A stretch of 64,000 nucleotides of DNA from DUPU01 sp050952465 (GTDB lineage Bacteria; Bacillota; Dehalobacteriia; Dehalobacteriales; Dehalobacteriaceae). The stretch covers positions 186,001-250,000 of the forward strand of contig JBMNKZ010000014.1 in NCBI GenBank assembly GCA_050952465.1. Reading direction: 5' to 3'. Position 1 is the stretch's first letter. Each line of letters opens with the position of its first letter. Position numbers and translations under genes: made by a program. Below, in pieces: positions 7,837 to 17,001 of the stretch. The notes beneath the pieces were generated by a model that ran no database searches, was not told the origin of the DNA, and saw only the letters and a program-made list of their open reading frames with translations.

Positions 7837-9132
7837 CTGGTGAAATTTTTCTATGGTGTTTAGGGCTCTTGCTGCCAGCTGCCGGTTTTTCTCTTTTTTA
7901 TCTCGGATACGCTTTTCCAAAGGGGGCATTAAACCAAAGGTAATATTCATAGGCTGAAAGTGCTTGGCCTCAGTATTGGTTATATAATGGCAAAGGCTTC
8001 CTATGGCAGTTTCTTGGGGGAAGACCAAAGGTTCTTTCCCTAAAGCCAGCCGAGCAGCATTTATGCCGGCAACTAGGCCATTGGAGGCAGATTCTACATA
8101 ACCTTCTACCCCGGTAATTTGTCCGGCAAAAAATATGCGCGGTTGTTTCTTAACCTGCATCGTAGGAATTAGCACAGTAGGAGAATTAATAAAAGTATTC
8201 CTATGCATTACACCAAAACGGGCAAATTCCGCCCGTTCCAAACCGGGTATCAACTGAAATACTCGACGCTGTTCCTGCCATTTAAGGTGAGTTTGAAAAC
8301 CCACAATATTATATAAAGTCGCAGCCGCATTATCCTGTCTTAACTGCACCACCGCATAAGGCTGTTTTCCTGTACGGGGGTCGATTAGGCCTACCGGTTT
8401 CATGGGCCCAAAAGACAGGGTTTTCCTTCCCCGACGAGCCATTTCCTCCACAGGCATACACCCTTCAAAGTAGGTTTCCTGCTCAAATTCCTTTTGCTCA
8501 TGGACAGCTGCGTCCATCAAAGCATCATAAAAACGGTGGTATTCTTCTTCCGTCATGGGACAATTAAGATAGTCGTTCTCGCCTTTTCCATAGCGAGATG
8601 CCCGGAAAACTATGTCATAATTAATTGAATCCGCCGTAATAATAGGTGCAACAGCATCATGGAAATAAAGATACTCCGTCCCCAAAAATTCTGCAATAGA
8701 TTCAGCTAGAGGATTCGAGGTCAAAGGACCGCTAGCGATAATAGTTATACCTTCTTCGGGGATATCTTTAATCTCCTCTCTGTATACTGTGATTAGCGGG
8801 TGTTTTTTCAACTTTTCCGAAATATAACGAGAAAACCCTTCCCTATCAACAGCAAGAGCTCCTCCAGCAGGTACCCGATGTAAATCGGCACTTTCCATAA
8901 TAATGGAATGAAACCGGCGCATCTCTTCCTTAAGCAAGCCAACAGCGTTTTCAATAGCTGCTGCTCTTAATGAATTGCTGCATACCAGCTCGGCAAAATC
9001 TCCTGTATGGTGCACAGGAGTCATTTTTTTTGGGCGCATTTCGATCAGTTTAACAGAACAACCCATTTCCGCCGCCTGCCAAGCTGCTTCAGCCCCAGCC
9101 AAACCGGCACCAATAATTAAAACTTCAGGCAT
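7822..9132 (-). CDS. trmFO: Methylenetetrahydrofolate-tRNA (uracil-5-)-methyltransferase
   Basis: Folate- and FAD-dependent enzyme that makes m5U54 in tRNA, 436 aa. The N-terminal FAD-binding loop is VLIIGAGLAGAEAAWQAAEM; LVCSNSLRAAAIENAVGLLK and the C-terminal GQITGVEGYVESASNGLVAG are family signatures. Normal length. The ATG at 9132 has AAGGAG about 13 nt upstream, slightly far. The last codons form one arm of a long palindrome. Confidence 0.95.
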   Translation of the reverse strand: MPEVLIIGAGLAGAEAAWQAAEMGCSVKLIEMRPKKMTPVHHTGDFAELVCSNSLRAAAIENAVGLLKEEMRRFHSIIMESADLHRVPAGGALAVDREGFSRYISEKLKKHPLITVYREEIKDIPEEGITIIASGPLTSNPLAESIAEFLGTEYLYFHDAVAPIITADSINYDIVFRASRYGKGENDYLNCPMTEEEYHRFYDALMDAAVHEQKEFEQETYFEGCMPVEEMARRGRKTLSFGPMKPVGLIDPRTGKQPYAVVQLRQDNAAATLYNIVGFQTHLKWQEQRRVFQLIPGLERAEFARFGVMHRNTFINSPTVLIPTMQVKKQPRIFFAGQITGVEGYVESASNGLVAGINAARLALGKEPLVFPQETAIGSLCHYITNTEAKHFQPMNITFGLMPPLEKRIRDKKEKNRQLAARALNTIEKFHQTNLA

Positions 9133-9151
9133 ATCAACGTGTATACTCCTT

Positions 9152-9181
9152 TTTGGGCAGACCGCAAAAACCTGCCCCTAG
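9152..9181. repeat. Degenerate GGGGCAGG palindromic element between topA and trmFO
   Basis: GGGCAG (9155-9160) pairs with CTGCCC (9172-9177). On the minus strand it reads TAGGGGCAGG then the partner arm, sharing that 10-mer with the better-kept palindrome at 33452-33487. Confidence 0.45.
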
Positions 9182-9237
9182 AAATTATTTTCCTCGCAAA
9201 TTTTATTATTTCATTTATTAATATTTGTAGTACGATT

Positions 9238-11322
9238 CTATTCAACGGTTTCGGACGATCCTTTTTCAATTTTGCATTTAGAGCAAATGATAGTTTTTTC
9301 TTTATTCTTACCCGTTTTTTCCACCATCATGGCTCCACATTTGTTACATGCCAGGCCGATAGGTCTATCCCAAGAAACATATTCACAATCAGGGTAATTT
9401 TTGCAGCCAAAAAAGGTTCGTCCTCTTTTCCCTTTTCGCTCAACTATTTCTCCACCACATTCCAGGCACTTGACCCCAATTTCATTTAGAATCGGCTTGG
9501 CATTTCGGCACTCAGGAAAGCCCGGACAGGCTAAAAATCTACCAAACCGGCCCATCTTGTAGACCATTTTGCGTCCGCATTTTTCACATACTTCGTCCGA
9601 TTCTTCGTCTTCTATTTCAATTTGACCGATTTCTTCTTCGGCATATTCAAGTTTCTTTTGGAAGGACGGATAAAAGTCTCCAATAACTTTTTTCCAGTCA
9701 ATGTTCCCCTCTTCCACCTGATCCAGCTGTTCTTCCATACCGGCAGTGAATTCCACATCAATAATTTCAGGGAAATACTCCTTTAACAAATCTACTACTA
9801 TTTTTCCTAATTCCGTGGGAAGAAACTGTTTATCCTGACGTATTACATAACGCCTGGCCAAAATGGTATCAATAATGGGAGCATAGGTACTGGGCCGGCC
9901 AATCCCCTTTTCTTCCAATGTTTTTACCAAGGAAGCCTCTGTAAACCGGGGAGGAGGCTGGGTAAAATGCTGCTTAGGAATAAACTTCTCTAATTTAAGA
10001 GATTGTCCTTTCTGCACTTGTGGGATAAGATCATTATCTTCCTTTGTATCATCATCTTTTCCTTCAATATAAACCTGCATAAATCCAGGAAATTGGATGA
10101 TGGTTCCGGTGGCCCGGAAAAGGTATTTATCTGCCAGAATATCCACAGTGGTAACTTCCAGTATTGCCAGGCTCATCTGGCTAGCCACAAAACGTTCCCA
10201 AATTAATTTATATAGTTTATACTGATCCCGCTTTAAAAATTCCTTCAGCTTCTCAGGGGTTCTAAGCACTGAGGTAGGTCGAATGGCCTCATGAGCATTC
10301 TGGCTTTTTCCCTTATTTTCATACTGACGGATCTTCTCCGGTACAAAGTTGACTCCATACTTATTAATAATAAAATCTCGAGCTTCTTGTTGAGCCGTTT
10401 CGGACAAGCGGGTGGAGTCAGTACGGATATAGGTAATTAAACCTACTACCCCTTCCTGTCCGACGTTAAGCCCTTCATAAAGCTGCTGGGCCAACTGCAT
10501 CGTCTTTCGTGCCGTAAAACCTAACTTTCGGTAAGACTCTTGCTGCAGACTACTGGTGGTAAAGGGCGGTGAAGGATTTCTTTTCTTCTCTCTTTTTGTA
10601 ACACTATCAACCACAAAACTTTGGCCGGCTAGACCGGACAAAATATGATCCATTTCTTCTTGACTGCCAATGGCCACCTTCTCATTTTCCACTTTAAACA
10701 GTTTCGCCGTTAAAGGCTGATTCTCGGCTAAAAAATCAGCTGTGAGGCTCCAGTATTCCTCTGGTACAAACTTTTCAATTTCGGCTTCCCGATCACAAAC
10801 TAGACATACTGCCACTGATTGTACCCGACCGGCACTAAGTCCCTTTTTTACTTTTTTCCATAGGAGAGGACTGAGTTTATAACCCACCAACCGATCCAAA
10901 ACTCGCCGGGCTTGTTGTGCATTAACCCGATCCATATCAATAGGTCGAGGTTTTTTCACAGCGGCTTGAATTGCCGGCTTAGTGATTTCATTAAACTCAA
11001 TTCGGCATTTATCCCCATCCTTAATATTTAAATAGGTTTTTAAATGCCAGGCAATAGCTTCCCCTTCCCTATCCGGGTCAGCAGCAAGCAATATTTTGTC
11101 TACTTTTTTGGCACTCTCTTTTAATTCTTTAAGAGTCTCACCTTTTCCTCTGATGGTAATGTATTTAGGTTCAAAATTATTTTCCACATCTACGCCTAAC
11201 TGACTCTTAGGTAGATCTCGGATATGTCCCATAGAGGATTTTACAAAATAATTTCTTCCTAGAAACTTTCCGATACTTTTTGCCTTAGTGGGCGACTCGA
11301 CAATTACTAATGTTTTTGACAT
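9238..11322 (-). CDS. topA: DNA topoisomerase I (type IA)
   Basis: Relaxes negative supercoils. 694 aa from ATG at 11322 (RBS GAGGTGAG), with the Toprim domain at the N-terminus (TLVIVESPTKAKSIGKFL; LLAADPDREGEAIAWHL), active-site Tyr in TYIRTDSTRLS, and three C-terminal zinc-ribbon units: CEKCGRKM..CPGFPEC, CLECGGEI..CKNYPDC, CNKCGAMM..CSKC. The upstream in-frame extension is not conserved. Part of the dprA-topA-trmFO-xerC-hslVU gene order. Confidence 0.97.
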   Translation of the reverse strand: MSKTLVIVESPTKAKSIGKFLGRNYFVKSSMGHIRDLPKSQLGVDVENNFEPKYITIRGKGETLKELKESAKKVDKILLAADPDREGEAIAWHLKTYLNIKDGDKCRIEFNEITKPAIQAAVKKPRPIDMDRVNAQQARRVLDRLVGYKLSPLLWKKVKKGLSAGRVQSVAVCLVCDREAEIEKFVPEEYWSLTADFLAENQPLTAKLFKVENEKVAIGSQEEMDHILSGLAGQSFVVDSVTKREKKRNPSPPFTTSSLQQESYRKLGFTARKTMQLAQQLYEGLNVGQEGVVGLITYIRTDSTRLSETAQQEARDFIINKYGVNFVPEKIRQYENKGKSQNAHEAIRPTSVLRTPEKLKEFLKRDQYKLYKLIWERFVASQMSLAILEVTTVDILADKYLFRATGTIIQFPGFMQVYIEGKDDDTKEDNDLIPQVQKGQSLKLEKFIPKQHFTQPPPRFTEASLVKTLEEKGIGRPSTYAPIIDTILARRYVIRQDKQFLPTELGKIVVDLLKEYFPEIIDVEFTAGMEEQLDQVEEGNIDWKKVIGDFYPSFQKKLEYAEEEIGQIEIEDEESDEVCEKCGRKMVYKMGRFGRFLACPGFPECRNAKPILNEIGVKCLECGGEIVERKGKRGRTFFGCKNYPDCEYVSWDRPIGLACNKCGAMMVEKTGKNKEKTIICSKCKIEKGSSETVE

Positions 11323-11357
11323 ATACTCACCTCTGACAAGGTTAATGATAGTTGTAG

Positions 11358-11435
11358 AGTTGGTAAGTTGAATGGGGAAAAAAGGACTATACAGGCTTTC
11401 CTCTTTACAACTTTCCAACTGTCTGCTTTCCAACT
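11358..11435. repeat. Imperfect inverted repeat between dprA and topA
   Basis: Arms 11358-11370 and 11408-11420 (AGTTGGTAAGTTG against CAACTTTCCAACT) match at 12 of 13 positions. A further copy of CTTTCCAACT follows at 11426-11435. A similar degenerate string (GTTAGACAGTTGTTAGTTGG) occurs near 3790 between rpsB and tsf. Confidence 0.55.
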
Positions 11436-11441
11436 TGTTAC

Positions 11442-12551
11442 TTAACTACTTATTATGCTTCCAATAATATAATATTTACCAGGAGTTTGTTTTACTAAAC
11501 CTTTTATCTCCCATTGGGTTAGCAAGGAAGCCAATTCAGCCGGATTTAACCCAGATTGCCTTACTAAATCATCAAAATGTATGCTGCCAGTTAGTAAAAG
11601 TTCTAAAATGTCCCGTTCCCTTTGGGAAAAGGTAAATAAATCAAAACCTTGTTTTTCTTTTTCTACTTCTCCGGAATAATTCTCAAAATACTCCTCTAAA
11701 ATATCATCTGCCGTCTCTACCAGTTTCGCCCCCTGCCGAATTAGTTTGTGGGTTCCTCTGCTCAAAGGGCTTGTTACGGGGCCAGGTAGGGCAAAAACAT
11801 CTCGTCCTTGCTCTAATGCAAAATCTACCGTGATCAAAGAACCGCTTTTTTCTGCTGCTTCCACCACAATCACACCACGGCTTAAACCGCTGATAATCCT
11901 ATTTCTTGCCGGAAAATTCTGAGGAAGAGGAGGTGTTCCCAGGGGAAACTCACTTACAACTAAACCGGAAGTAATAATTTTTTCATAAAGACCCCGATTT
12001 TCTCTAGGGTAAATCACATCAATACCTGACCCTAAGACTGCAATAGTTCTGCCACCTGCTTTCAAGCATCCCTGATGGCTAAATGTATCAATTCCCCGAG
12101 CCATTCCACTTACCACCCAAACGCCTTTTTCCGCCAAGCCCTGGGCTAAAGTTTCAGCCATCAAACGTCCGTATGCCGTAGCTTTACGGGAACCGACCAT
12201 CCCCACACAAATGTCTTCCTCCTTCGGAAACTTTCCCCGATAAAAAAGCACAAAAGGCGGGTCATAAATATTTTTTAACCACGAAGGATATTCATGGTCA
12301 TAAAAAGTAATCACTCGTGCTTCTGATTTTAGAAATTCTTCAAATAGTCGTTCCACCTGACTCTCCGTACAGTTTTTCTCAGGTGGTTCCCCATGCCCCA
12401 ATGAAGATTCAGGAATTTGTGCCCAAAAGTCACTCTGTTGCCAAGCATACTCAAAACTTTGATAATAGTCAAATAAAACTTTTAAGCGACGCTGACCCAT
12501 GGCAGGAAGACTGAATATCGCTAAGAGATATTTTAATTCATTTTCTTCCAT
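11442..12551 (-). CDS. dprA: DNA processing protein DprA/Smf
   Basis: 369 aa. The Rossmann-like core loads RecA on incoming single-stranded DNA during transformation: MVGSRKATAYGR, VVSGMARGIDTFSHQGCL, AVLGSGIDVIYPRENRGLY and PARNRIISGLSRGVIVVEA are all present, and a winged-helix segment (about 300-365) closes the protein. It lies directly upstream of topA. comM, often nearby, is 8 kb away on the other strand. Confidence 0.96.
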   Translation of the reverse strand: MEENELKYLLAIFSLPAMGQRRLKVLFDYYQSFEYAWQQSDFWAQIPESSLGHGEPPEKNCTESQVERLFEEFLKSEARVITFYDHEYPSWLKNIYDPPFVLFYRGKFPKEEDICVGMVGSRKATAYGRLMAETLAQGLAEKGVWVVSGMARGIDTFSHQGCLKAGGRTIAVLGSGIDVIYPRENRGLYEKIITSGLVVSEFPLGTPPLPQNFPARNRIISGLSRGVIVVEAAEKSGSLITVDFALEQGRDVFALPGPVTSPLSRGTHKLIRQGAKLVETADDILEEYFENYSGEVEKEKQGFDLFTFSQRERDILELLLTGSIHFDDLVRQSGLNPAELASLLTQWEIKGLVKQTPGKYYIIGSIISS

Positions 12552-12640
12552 CTACTAATCACCTGCTCTCTTAAAGTTTAAACTGAAGGGAAGCACTTCC
12601 ACAACTTTTCAACTTCAATGCCAATCAAGAAGAATTGTGC

Positions 12641-12646
12641 TATAAT
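12641..12646 (+). promoter_or_regulatory. Extended -10 promoter of the 36-aa membrane peptide
   Basis: TGC followed by TATAAT (12641-12646) is a consensus extended -10; no good -35 is visible. It lies 28 nt before the ATG at 12674. Confidence 0.55.
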
Positions 12647-12673
12647 TTAATTAATTAATGAAGGAGGCAGTAT

Positions 12674-12784
12674 ATGGAAGTTTTAATGAATTTTCTGGCT
12701 GTGAATTTACCTGAAATACTTTCTGTGGCTGTTGTAATCATTTTTGCTCGTATGGCCTGGAAAGTTTGGAAAAACCGACCATGA
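12674..12784 (+). CDS. 36-aa predicted single-pass membrane peptide
   Basis: A short gene with all its control signals: extended -10 promoter, AAGGAGG 6 nt before the ATG, and a bidirectional terminator downstream. The product (starts MEVLMNFLAVNLPEIL, ends WKVWKNRP) has one hydrophobic helix (about 13-26) and a positively charged tail, fitting an N-out, C-in membrane peptide. It is alone on the plus strand between dprA and murF. I do not recognise a family; a small regulatory membrane peptide or a type I toxin are options without proof. Confidence 0.6.
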   Translation: MEVLMNFLAVNLPEILSVAVVIIFARMAWKVWKNRP

Positions 12785-12823
12785 CTTTATTCCTTATTAT
12801 GCCATAAAATATAGAAAGCGCAA

Positions 12824-12864
12824 TAAAAAAAACAGGGGTTTCCTAACCCAAGCCCCTGTTTTTT
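12824..12864. terminator. Bidirectional terminator
   Basis: Stem AACAGGGG/CCCCTGTT (12831-12838 with 12853-12860), with an A-run before and a T-run after, serving both the plus-strand peptide gene and murF on the minus strand. Confidence 0.85.
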
Positions 12865-14218
12865 ACCATAACTCTAAAATCCTTTCCATTCTCATTCCCC
12901 TGGAGCCTTTAATTAGCACCACATCACCCTGTTTTAGATAGCTTTTAAGATATTTTACAATTTCCTCATGGTTATCAAAAATCTTATATTTTTTGCTGTC
13001 GCCAATACCTCGGGCTAGATCGAAGGCATTTTCACCAATAATTGCAGTAAAATCAACACCTAGATCGCGGCACATTTCCCCTACCTGGAAATGAGCGGGG
13101 CCCGCCATCTCACCTAACTCAAAAATGTTTCCCAGCACTGCTATGGATCTTTTACCCTGCGCCAAATGCGCTAATATATCTAAAGCTGCTTTCATAGAAT
13201 CAGGACTGGCATTATAACTGTCGTTAATAAATTTAATCCCCGACCGCTCTATTATGTCGCATCTTAGTTTTTCCGGTCGAAAGCTCTCTAAGCCCCTCAT
13301 AATCTCTATAGGGCTTAAGCCCAATTCAATGCCGCAGGCAATCCCAAATAAGGCATTAGCTACATTATGTTCACCTACTGCCGGAATATTGAAACAATAC
13401 TCCTGGCCTTTTAATTCAATCTTAAAACTAACACCGTATTCCCCATCATTAATAATATCATAAGCGGTGTAGTCAGCCTCAACTTCCCTACCTACATAAA
13501 TAATTTTTCCTGAATAATTTGGGGTAGACTTACTTAACAGGGGATCATTGGCATTAAGCATTAAAACACCGTTTTTCTCCATACCTTCCACAATTTCTAA
13601 CTTTGCCTTAAGTATATTTTCCTGAGACCCTAACCTTTCCAAATGAGAAATGCCAATATTGGTAATCACTGCGATGGACGGCTGGGCAGCGTGAGTAAGT
13701 GCACTGATTTCCCCAAACCCTCGCATACCCATTTCCACGACCATCAGATCATGCTCTTCTTCCCATTGCAAAATAGTCAAAGGTAGGCCTATATTGTTAT
13801 TAAAATTGGCTTCCGTCTTATGTACTTGCCACTTAAAAGAAAGAGCTGCGGCAATCATATTTTTAGTGCTGGTTTTTCCTACACTTCCGGTAACCGCAAT
13901 CACAGGCTTTTGGAGTTTTTGCCGGTAACTTCTTGCCAAATCCAACAAGGCCTGACCTGTATCGGAAACCATGATAACCGGTACGGGCAATTCCCCCATG
14001 ACAGGTTTATGAGCAATAACGACAGCTGCTCCCTTTTTAACAGCTATCGGAATAAAATCATGGCCGTCAAAATTTTCTCCTTGTAAAGCGATAAAAAGAT
14101 CCCCTTTTTTGACTTTTCTGCTGTCAGTACTGATATTGTTGATGAGGATATCAGCGTCATCGTTTCGACATTTCCCTTGAACTCCGCTGATTACTTCACT
14201 TAAATATATCGGTTTCAT
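12863..14218 (-). CDS. murF: UDP-MurNAc-tripeptide--D-Ala-D-Ala ligase
   Basis: Adds D-Ala-D-Ala to the peptidoglycan precursor, 451 aa from ATG at 14218 (TGGAGG 6 nt upstream). Mur ligase P-loop AVTGSVGKTSTKNMIAA near residue 105, central EANFNNNIGLPLTILQ, and C-terminal ligase domain with FINDSYNASPDSMKAAL. It follows ddl, whose product is its substrate, at a gap of about 20 nt. Confidence 0.96.
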   Translation of the reverse strand: MKPIYLSEVISGVQGKCRNDDADILINNISTDSRKVKKGDLFIALQGENFDGHDFIPIAVKKGAAVVIAHKPVMGELPVPVIMVSDTGQALLDLARSYRQKLQKPVIAVTGSVGKTSTKNMIAAALSFKWQVHKTEANFNNNIGLPLTILQWEEEHDLMVVEMGMRGFGEISALTHAAQPSIAVITNIGISHLERLGSQENILKAKLEIVEGMEKNGVLMLNANDPLLSKSTPNYSGKIIYVGREVEADYTAYDIINDGEYGVSFKIELKGQEYCFNIPAVGEHNVANALFGIACGIELGLSPIEIMRGLESFRPEKLRCDIIERSGIKFINDSYNASPDSMKAALDILAHLAQGKRSIAVLGNIFELGEMAGPAHFQVGEMCRDLGVDFTAIIGENAFDLARGIGDSKKYKIFDNHEEIVKYLKSYLKQGDVVLIKGSRGMRMERILELW

Positions 14219-14239
14219 ATGGGTCCTCCAAAATAACAA

Positions 14240-15337
14240 CTATTTCGACGTTTTCAATGCCGCATCACGCTCGTATTTTTCTAAGGCCAAGCTAATTAAT
14301 CGATCAATCAATTCTGTATAGGGAATCCCGGTAATCTCCCAAAGCTTAGGATACATGCTGATTTTAGTAAAACCAGGCAACGTATTAATTTCATTTACGA
14401 TAACTTCTCCCTCCGGTGTCAAGAAAACGTCAACCCGGGCAAGACCCTCACAGCATAACACCTTAAAGGTTTTGAGTGCTACTTGCTGAATTTTCTCAAT
14501 TTCCTCAGTACTTAGTTTAGCCGGAATCTCCAAAAGCGAAGCATTTTCGTCTACATACTTGGCATCATAAGTATAGAAACCTTTAAGGTTAATGATTTCT
14601 CCCGGAATTGAAGCAATGGGTTTTTCATTTCCTAAAACTGCGCATTCAATTTCCCGTCCCGTAATAGCCTCCTCAACAATTAGCTTGTGGTCATATTTAA
14701 AAGCTTCGTTGATCGCCTGATGATACTCATCTTCGCTATGAACCTTACTAATTCCTACTGAAGAGCCTAAATTAGCCGGTTTTACAAATAAGGGAAGGCC
14801 TAATTCTTTTATGATATCCTGGAAACTGGGGTTTCCTTCATCTCCAGTATATTTTTGGAGGAGCACATACCTGGCATTGGGTATTTTAGCATCTCTCAGT
14901 AATCTCTTCATTATATCTTTATCCATGCCCACAGCGGATCCTAAAACACCAGCACCTACAAAAGGAATATTGGCTGATTTCAGTAAACCCTGAACGGTAC
15001 CGTCCTCCCCAAAAGGCCCATGAAGTATCGGGAAGATTACATCCAGTTTTTCCAAGACATTTTCCCCATGTAAAGTGACAAACTGCTTTTCACCTGATCC
15101 TGTTACCACAGCCAATGTATCTTCAAAATTTAGGGGGGATTCCACAATCTGGGGGACAATACCATTTTCAAAATTATGATCCAATAGCCAATGTCCTTCT
15201 TTACTGATACCGATCATTTTCACATTGTACTTTTCTTTATCAATGGCTTCATATATATTTTTCGCAGATTGAATCGAGACCTCATGTTCTGCCGATTTTC
15301 CGCCAAAGAGAATACCGACATTGATTTTTTGTTCCAT
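14240..15337 (-). CDS. ddl: D-alanine--D-alanine ligase
   Basis: ATP-grasp ligase, 365 aa, supplying D-Ala-D-Ala to MurF. Visible: FGGKSAEHEVSIQSA at the N-terminus, KPANLGSSVGISKV, the omega loop GFYTYDAKYVD and the Mg-binding VNEINTLPGFT. The Tyr of the omega loop is typical of D-Ala-D-Ala rather than VanA-type D-Ala-D-Lac ligases, so vancomycin-type precursors are not predicted from this gene. Confidence 0.96.
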   Translation of the reverse strand: MEQKINVGILFGGKSAEHEVSIQSAKNIYEAIDKEKYNVKMIGISKEGHWLLDHNFENGIVPQIVESPLNFEDTLAVVTGSGEKQFVTLHGENVLEKLDVIFPILHGPFGEDGTVQGLLKSANIPFVGAGVLGSAVGMDKDIMKRLLRDAKIPNARYVLLQKYTGDEGNPSFQDIIKELGLPLFVKPANLGSSVGISKVHSEDEYHQAINEAFKYDHKLIVEEAITGREIECAVLGNEKPIASIPGEIINLKGFYTYDAKYVDENASLLEIPAKLSTEEIEKIQQVALKTFKVLCCEGLARVDVFLTPEGEVIVNEINTLPGFTKISMYPKLWEITGIPYTELIDRLISLALEKYERDAALKTSK

Positions 15338-15451
15338 TTATAAAAACCTCCTTGTAACCATTCGCCCCATAATTTATATGTATTTTTTTCGACATTTATA
15401 CATAGTCAGATAAGACTTAAGTTTATTCTGCAAATAAAAAGAAAATCCTGC

Positions 15452-16471
15452 TTATTTCATTAGTTCTGATAAACTTACTATTTGGTAACCCATATCTTTA
15501 AGCCCAAGAATGATTTTAGGCAAAGCAACTAATGTGCTCTTTCTCCCCTCATGCAAGAGGATCACGGAACCGTCTTTGACATTAGACAGTACATCTTGGA
15601 TCACCTTTTCTGCATCATCTGTAGCCCAGTCCCGAGGATCCACATTCCACCCGATAGTTTTTAAGCCGAATTTTTCCGAGGTATCAGTCACCAGCTGGTT
15701 ATAGTCCCCATAAGGAGGGCGGAAGTATTTCACCGGAGCCGCTAAGTTTATGGCAGCTACAGTTTTCCGAAAATCCTCATCCAGTACTTCCCGTTTTAGC
15801 AAAGTCAGCTTAGCATGGCGATAAGAATGGCTACCGATTTCAAATCCTTTTTCTGTGATTTTTCTTGCAATTTCCGGATATTTTTCCACTCTTGACCCAA
15901 CCAGGAAAAAAACAGCCGGAACCTGATACTCTTCCAGAACCTTCAAATATTCCGCTGTCCAGATGGCATAAGGACCATCATCAATAGTAATTGCAACTTT
16001 TTTCCCTGCCTGAGGATTACCCCGGAAAACCGTTGCCAAAACAGAGGGATTTTCCGGTGTAGGTGTTTCCGGCACGGGTGAACTCTCCCCTAATATAATA
16101 TGTTCAGATCCCGATTCTTTTATCGCCATAGAGTCGTTAGATTCTTCCGGTGTTTTCGGTATCTCCGGTGACTCCAGTGACTCCAGTGTTTCTGAGGTTT
16201 TCGACATTTCAGGTTCATATTTAGGTTTAGTCTTGGATATTTCCGTGATGACCTCCGGCAAAGAAGCAACTGGTTTTTCGGGAACGATATCCTTATGTGA
16301 ATGCGTAACATCGGCAACCTTCTTTTGCGGAAGGATTTCTGAATTGGCATAAAGGAACTGGCTGCTGGGAAATAAAAAAATAACTAATATTATAGTGAGA
16401 AAAAACTCACCCCATGTAGTTGCCCGTAATAAATTGAGCTTACTAGTCTTTCGGCATTTATTATTTCTCAT
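15452..16471 (-). CDS. Membrane-anchored NodB-type polysaccharide deacetylase
   Basis: 339 aa from ATG at 16471 (AGGAGG 6 nt upstream). An N-terminal hydrophobic segment (about 19-43) is a signal anchor or signal peptide. Next comes a Pro/Glu/Ser/Thr-rich linker with repeated SLES/PEIPKTPEE units (about 60-135), then the NodB domain with TIDDGP (metal Asp), GSHSYRHAKL (HxxxH), RPPYGDYN and a C-terminal LLHEGR. All catalytic motifs are intact. It likely removes N-acetyl groups from peptidoglycan outside the membrane. Lying next to spoVA genes, a role in the spore cortex is possible but unproved. Confidence 0.88.
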   Translation of the reverse strand: MRNNKCRKTSKLNLLRATTWGEFFLTIILVIFLFPSSQFLYANSEILPQKKVADVTHSHKDIVPEKPVASLPEVITEISKTKPKYEPEMSKTSETLESLESPEIPKTPEESNDSMAIKESGSEHIILGESSPVPETPTPENPSVLATVFRGNPQAGKKVAITIDDGPYAIWTAEYLKVLEEYQVPAVFFLVGSRVEKYPEIARKITEKGFEIGSHSYRHAKLTLLKREVLDEDFRKTVAAINLAAPVKYFRPPYGDYNQLVTDTSEKFGLKTIGWNVDPRDWATDDAEKVIQDVLSNVKDGSVILLHEGRKSTLVALPKIILGLKDMGYQIVSLSELMK

Positions 16472-16650
16472 GATAAGCCTCCTGATGTCTGCCAATTCTG
16501 GTATAATATATTTATTCTATATACCATAGACGTAGTAAGTTCATCTAAAGTTCGAACTTTTTTCCTTTTTTTCTAATAAATTTTTATTTTTCCTACCTAG
16601 TATAACAAAATTTTATTCTTTTCGCGCTAGGCATTGGCAATAATATGAGA

Positions 16651-16674
16651 AGGGGACGACAAAAATCGTCCCCT
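16651..16674. terminator. 9-bp perfect hairpin (AGGGGACGA/TCGTCCCCT)
   Basis: Stem 16651-16659 with 16666-16674, 6-nt loop, lying about 75 nt beyond the stop of the DUF1657 gene. The T-rich side follows it on the plus strand, so it may end either strand. A related GGGACG hairpin occurs at 55073-55108. Confidence 0.5.
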
Positions 16675-16749
16675 AATTTTTATAATATCATATTTTTTCG
16701 GATAGCTAAACATAGATAGCATAAACTGCATCTGATGGCTTAAAATCTT

Positions 16750-16953
16750 TTATTGTTTGTATTGAGGTTCCTGGCTCTCGATATATTGCTGCCGCTGTTG
16801 CAAGGTATTAACAGCACTGTCTAGGGTTTTTGCAAGCTGCTCAAAGGTTTGTTTTGCCTGCACGTCCTGGGTTTCTAAAGAAAAAGTTTTCAGGCTGGCA
16901 GCGGCATTTTGCACGCTGGCAATGACCTGCTGGATTTGAGTTCCGACAGTCAA
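16750..16953 (-). CDS. DUF1657 protein (last gene of spoVA cassette)
   Basis: 67-aa helical protein (MTVGTQIQQVIASVQNAAAS ... ESQEPQYKQ) of the DUF1657 family. The EPQYK ending and the Gln-rich helices match its partner at 19745-19951. In the spoVA2mob operon of Bacillus, DUF1657 genes likewise flank spoVAC-AD-AEb and a DUF421 gene and are expressed in the developing spore. The function is unknown; a small spore-inner-membrane accessory protein is a fair inference. Confidence 0.8.
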   Translation of the reverse strand: MTVGTQIQQVIASVQNAAASLKTFSLETQDVQAKQTFEQLAKTLDSAVNTLQQRQQYIESQEPQYKQ

Positions 16954-17001
16954 TTCACTATCACCTCCCTTCGTCTTAAGTTATCTAAATATTTAAAGAG
17001 T

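Noticed and set aside
8975..9489. Plus-strand frames over trmFO/topA
   Set aside because: Antisense to two well-supported genes, no ribosome binding site or family match.
12744..12941. 65-aa plus-strand frame at the murF end
   Set aside because: Overlaps the 36-aa gene in another frame, the terminator and murF; no start signal.
14240..15337. VanA-like D-Ala-D-Lac ligase
   Set aside because: The omega loop has the Tyr (FYTYDAKY) of ordinary D-Ala-D-Ala ligases and murF is its neighbour.
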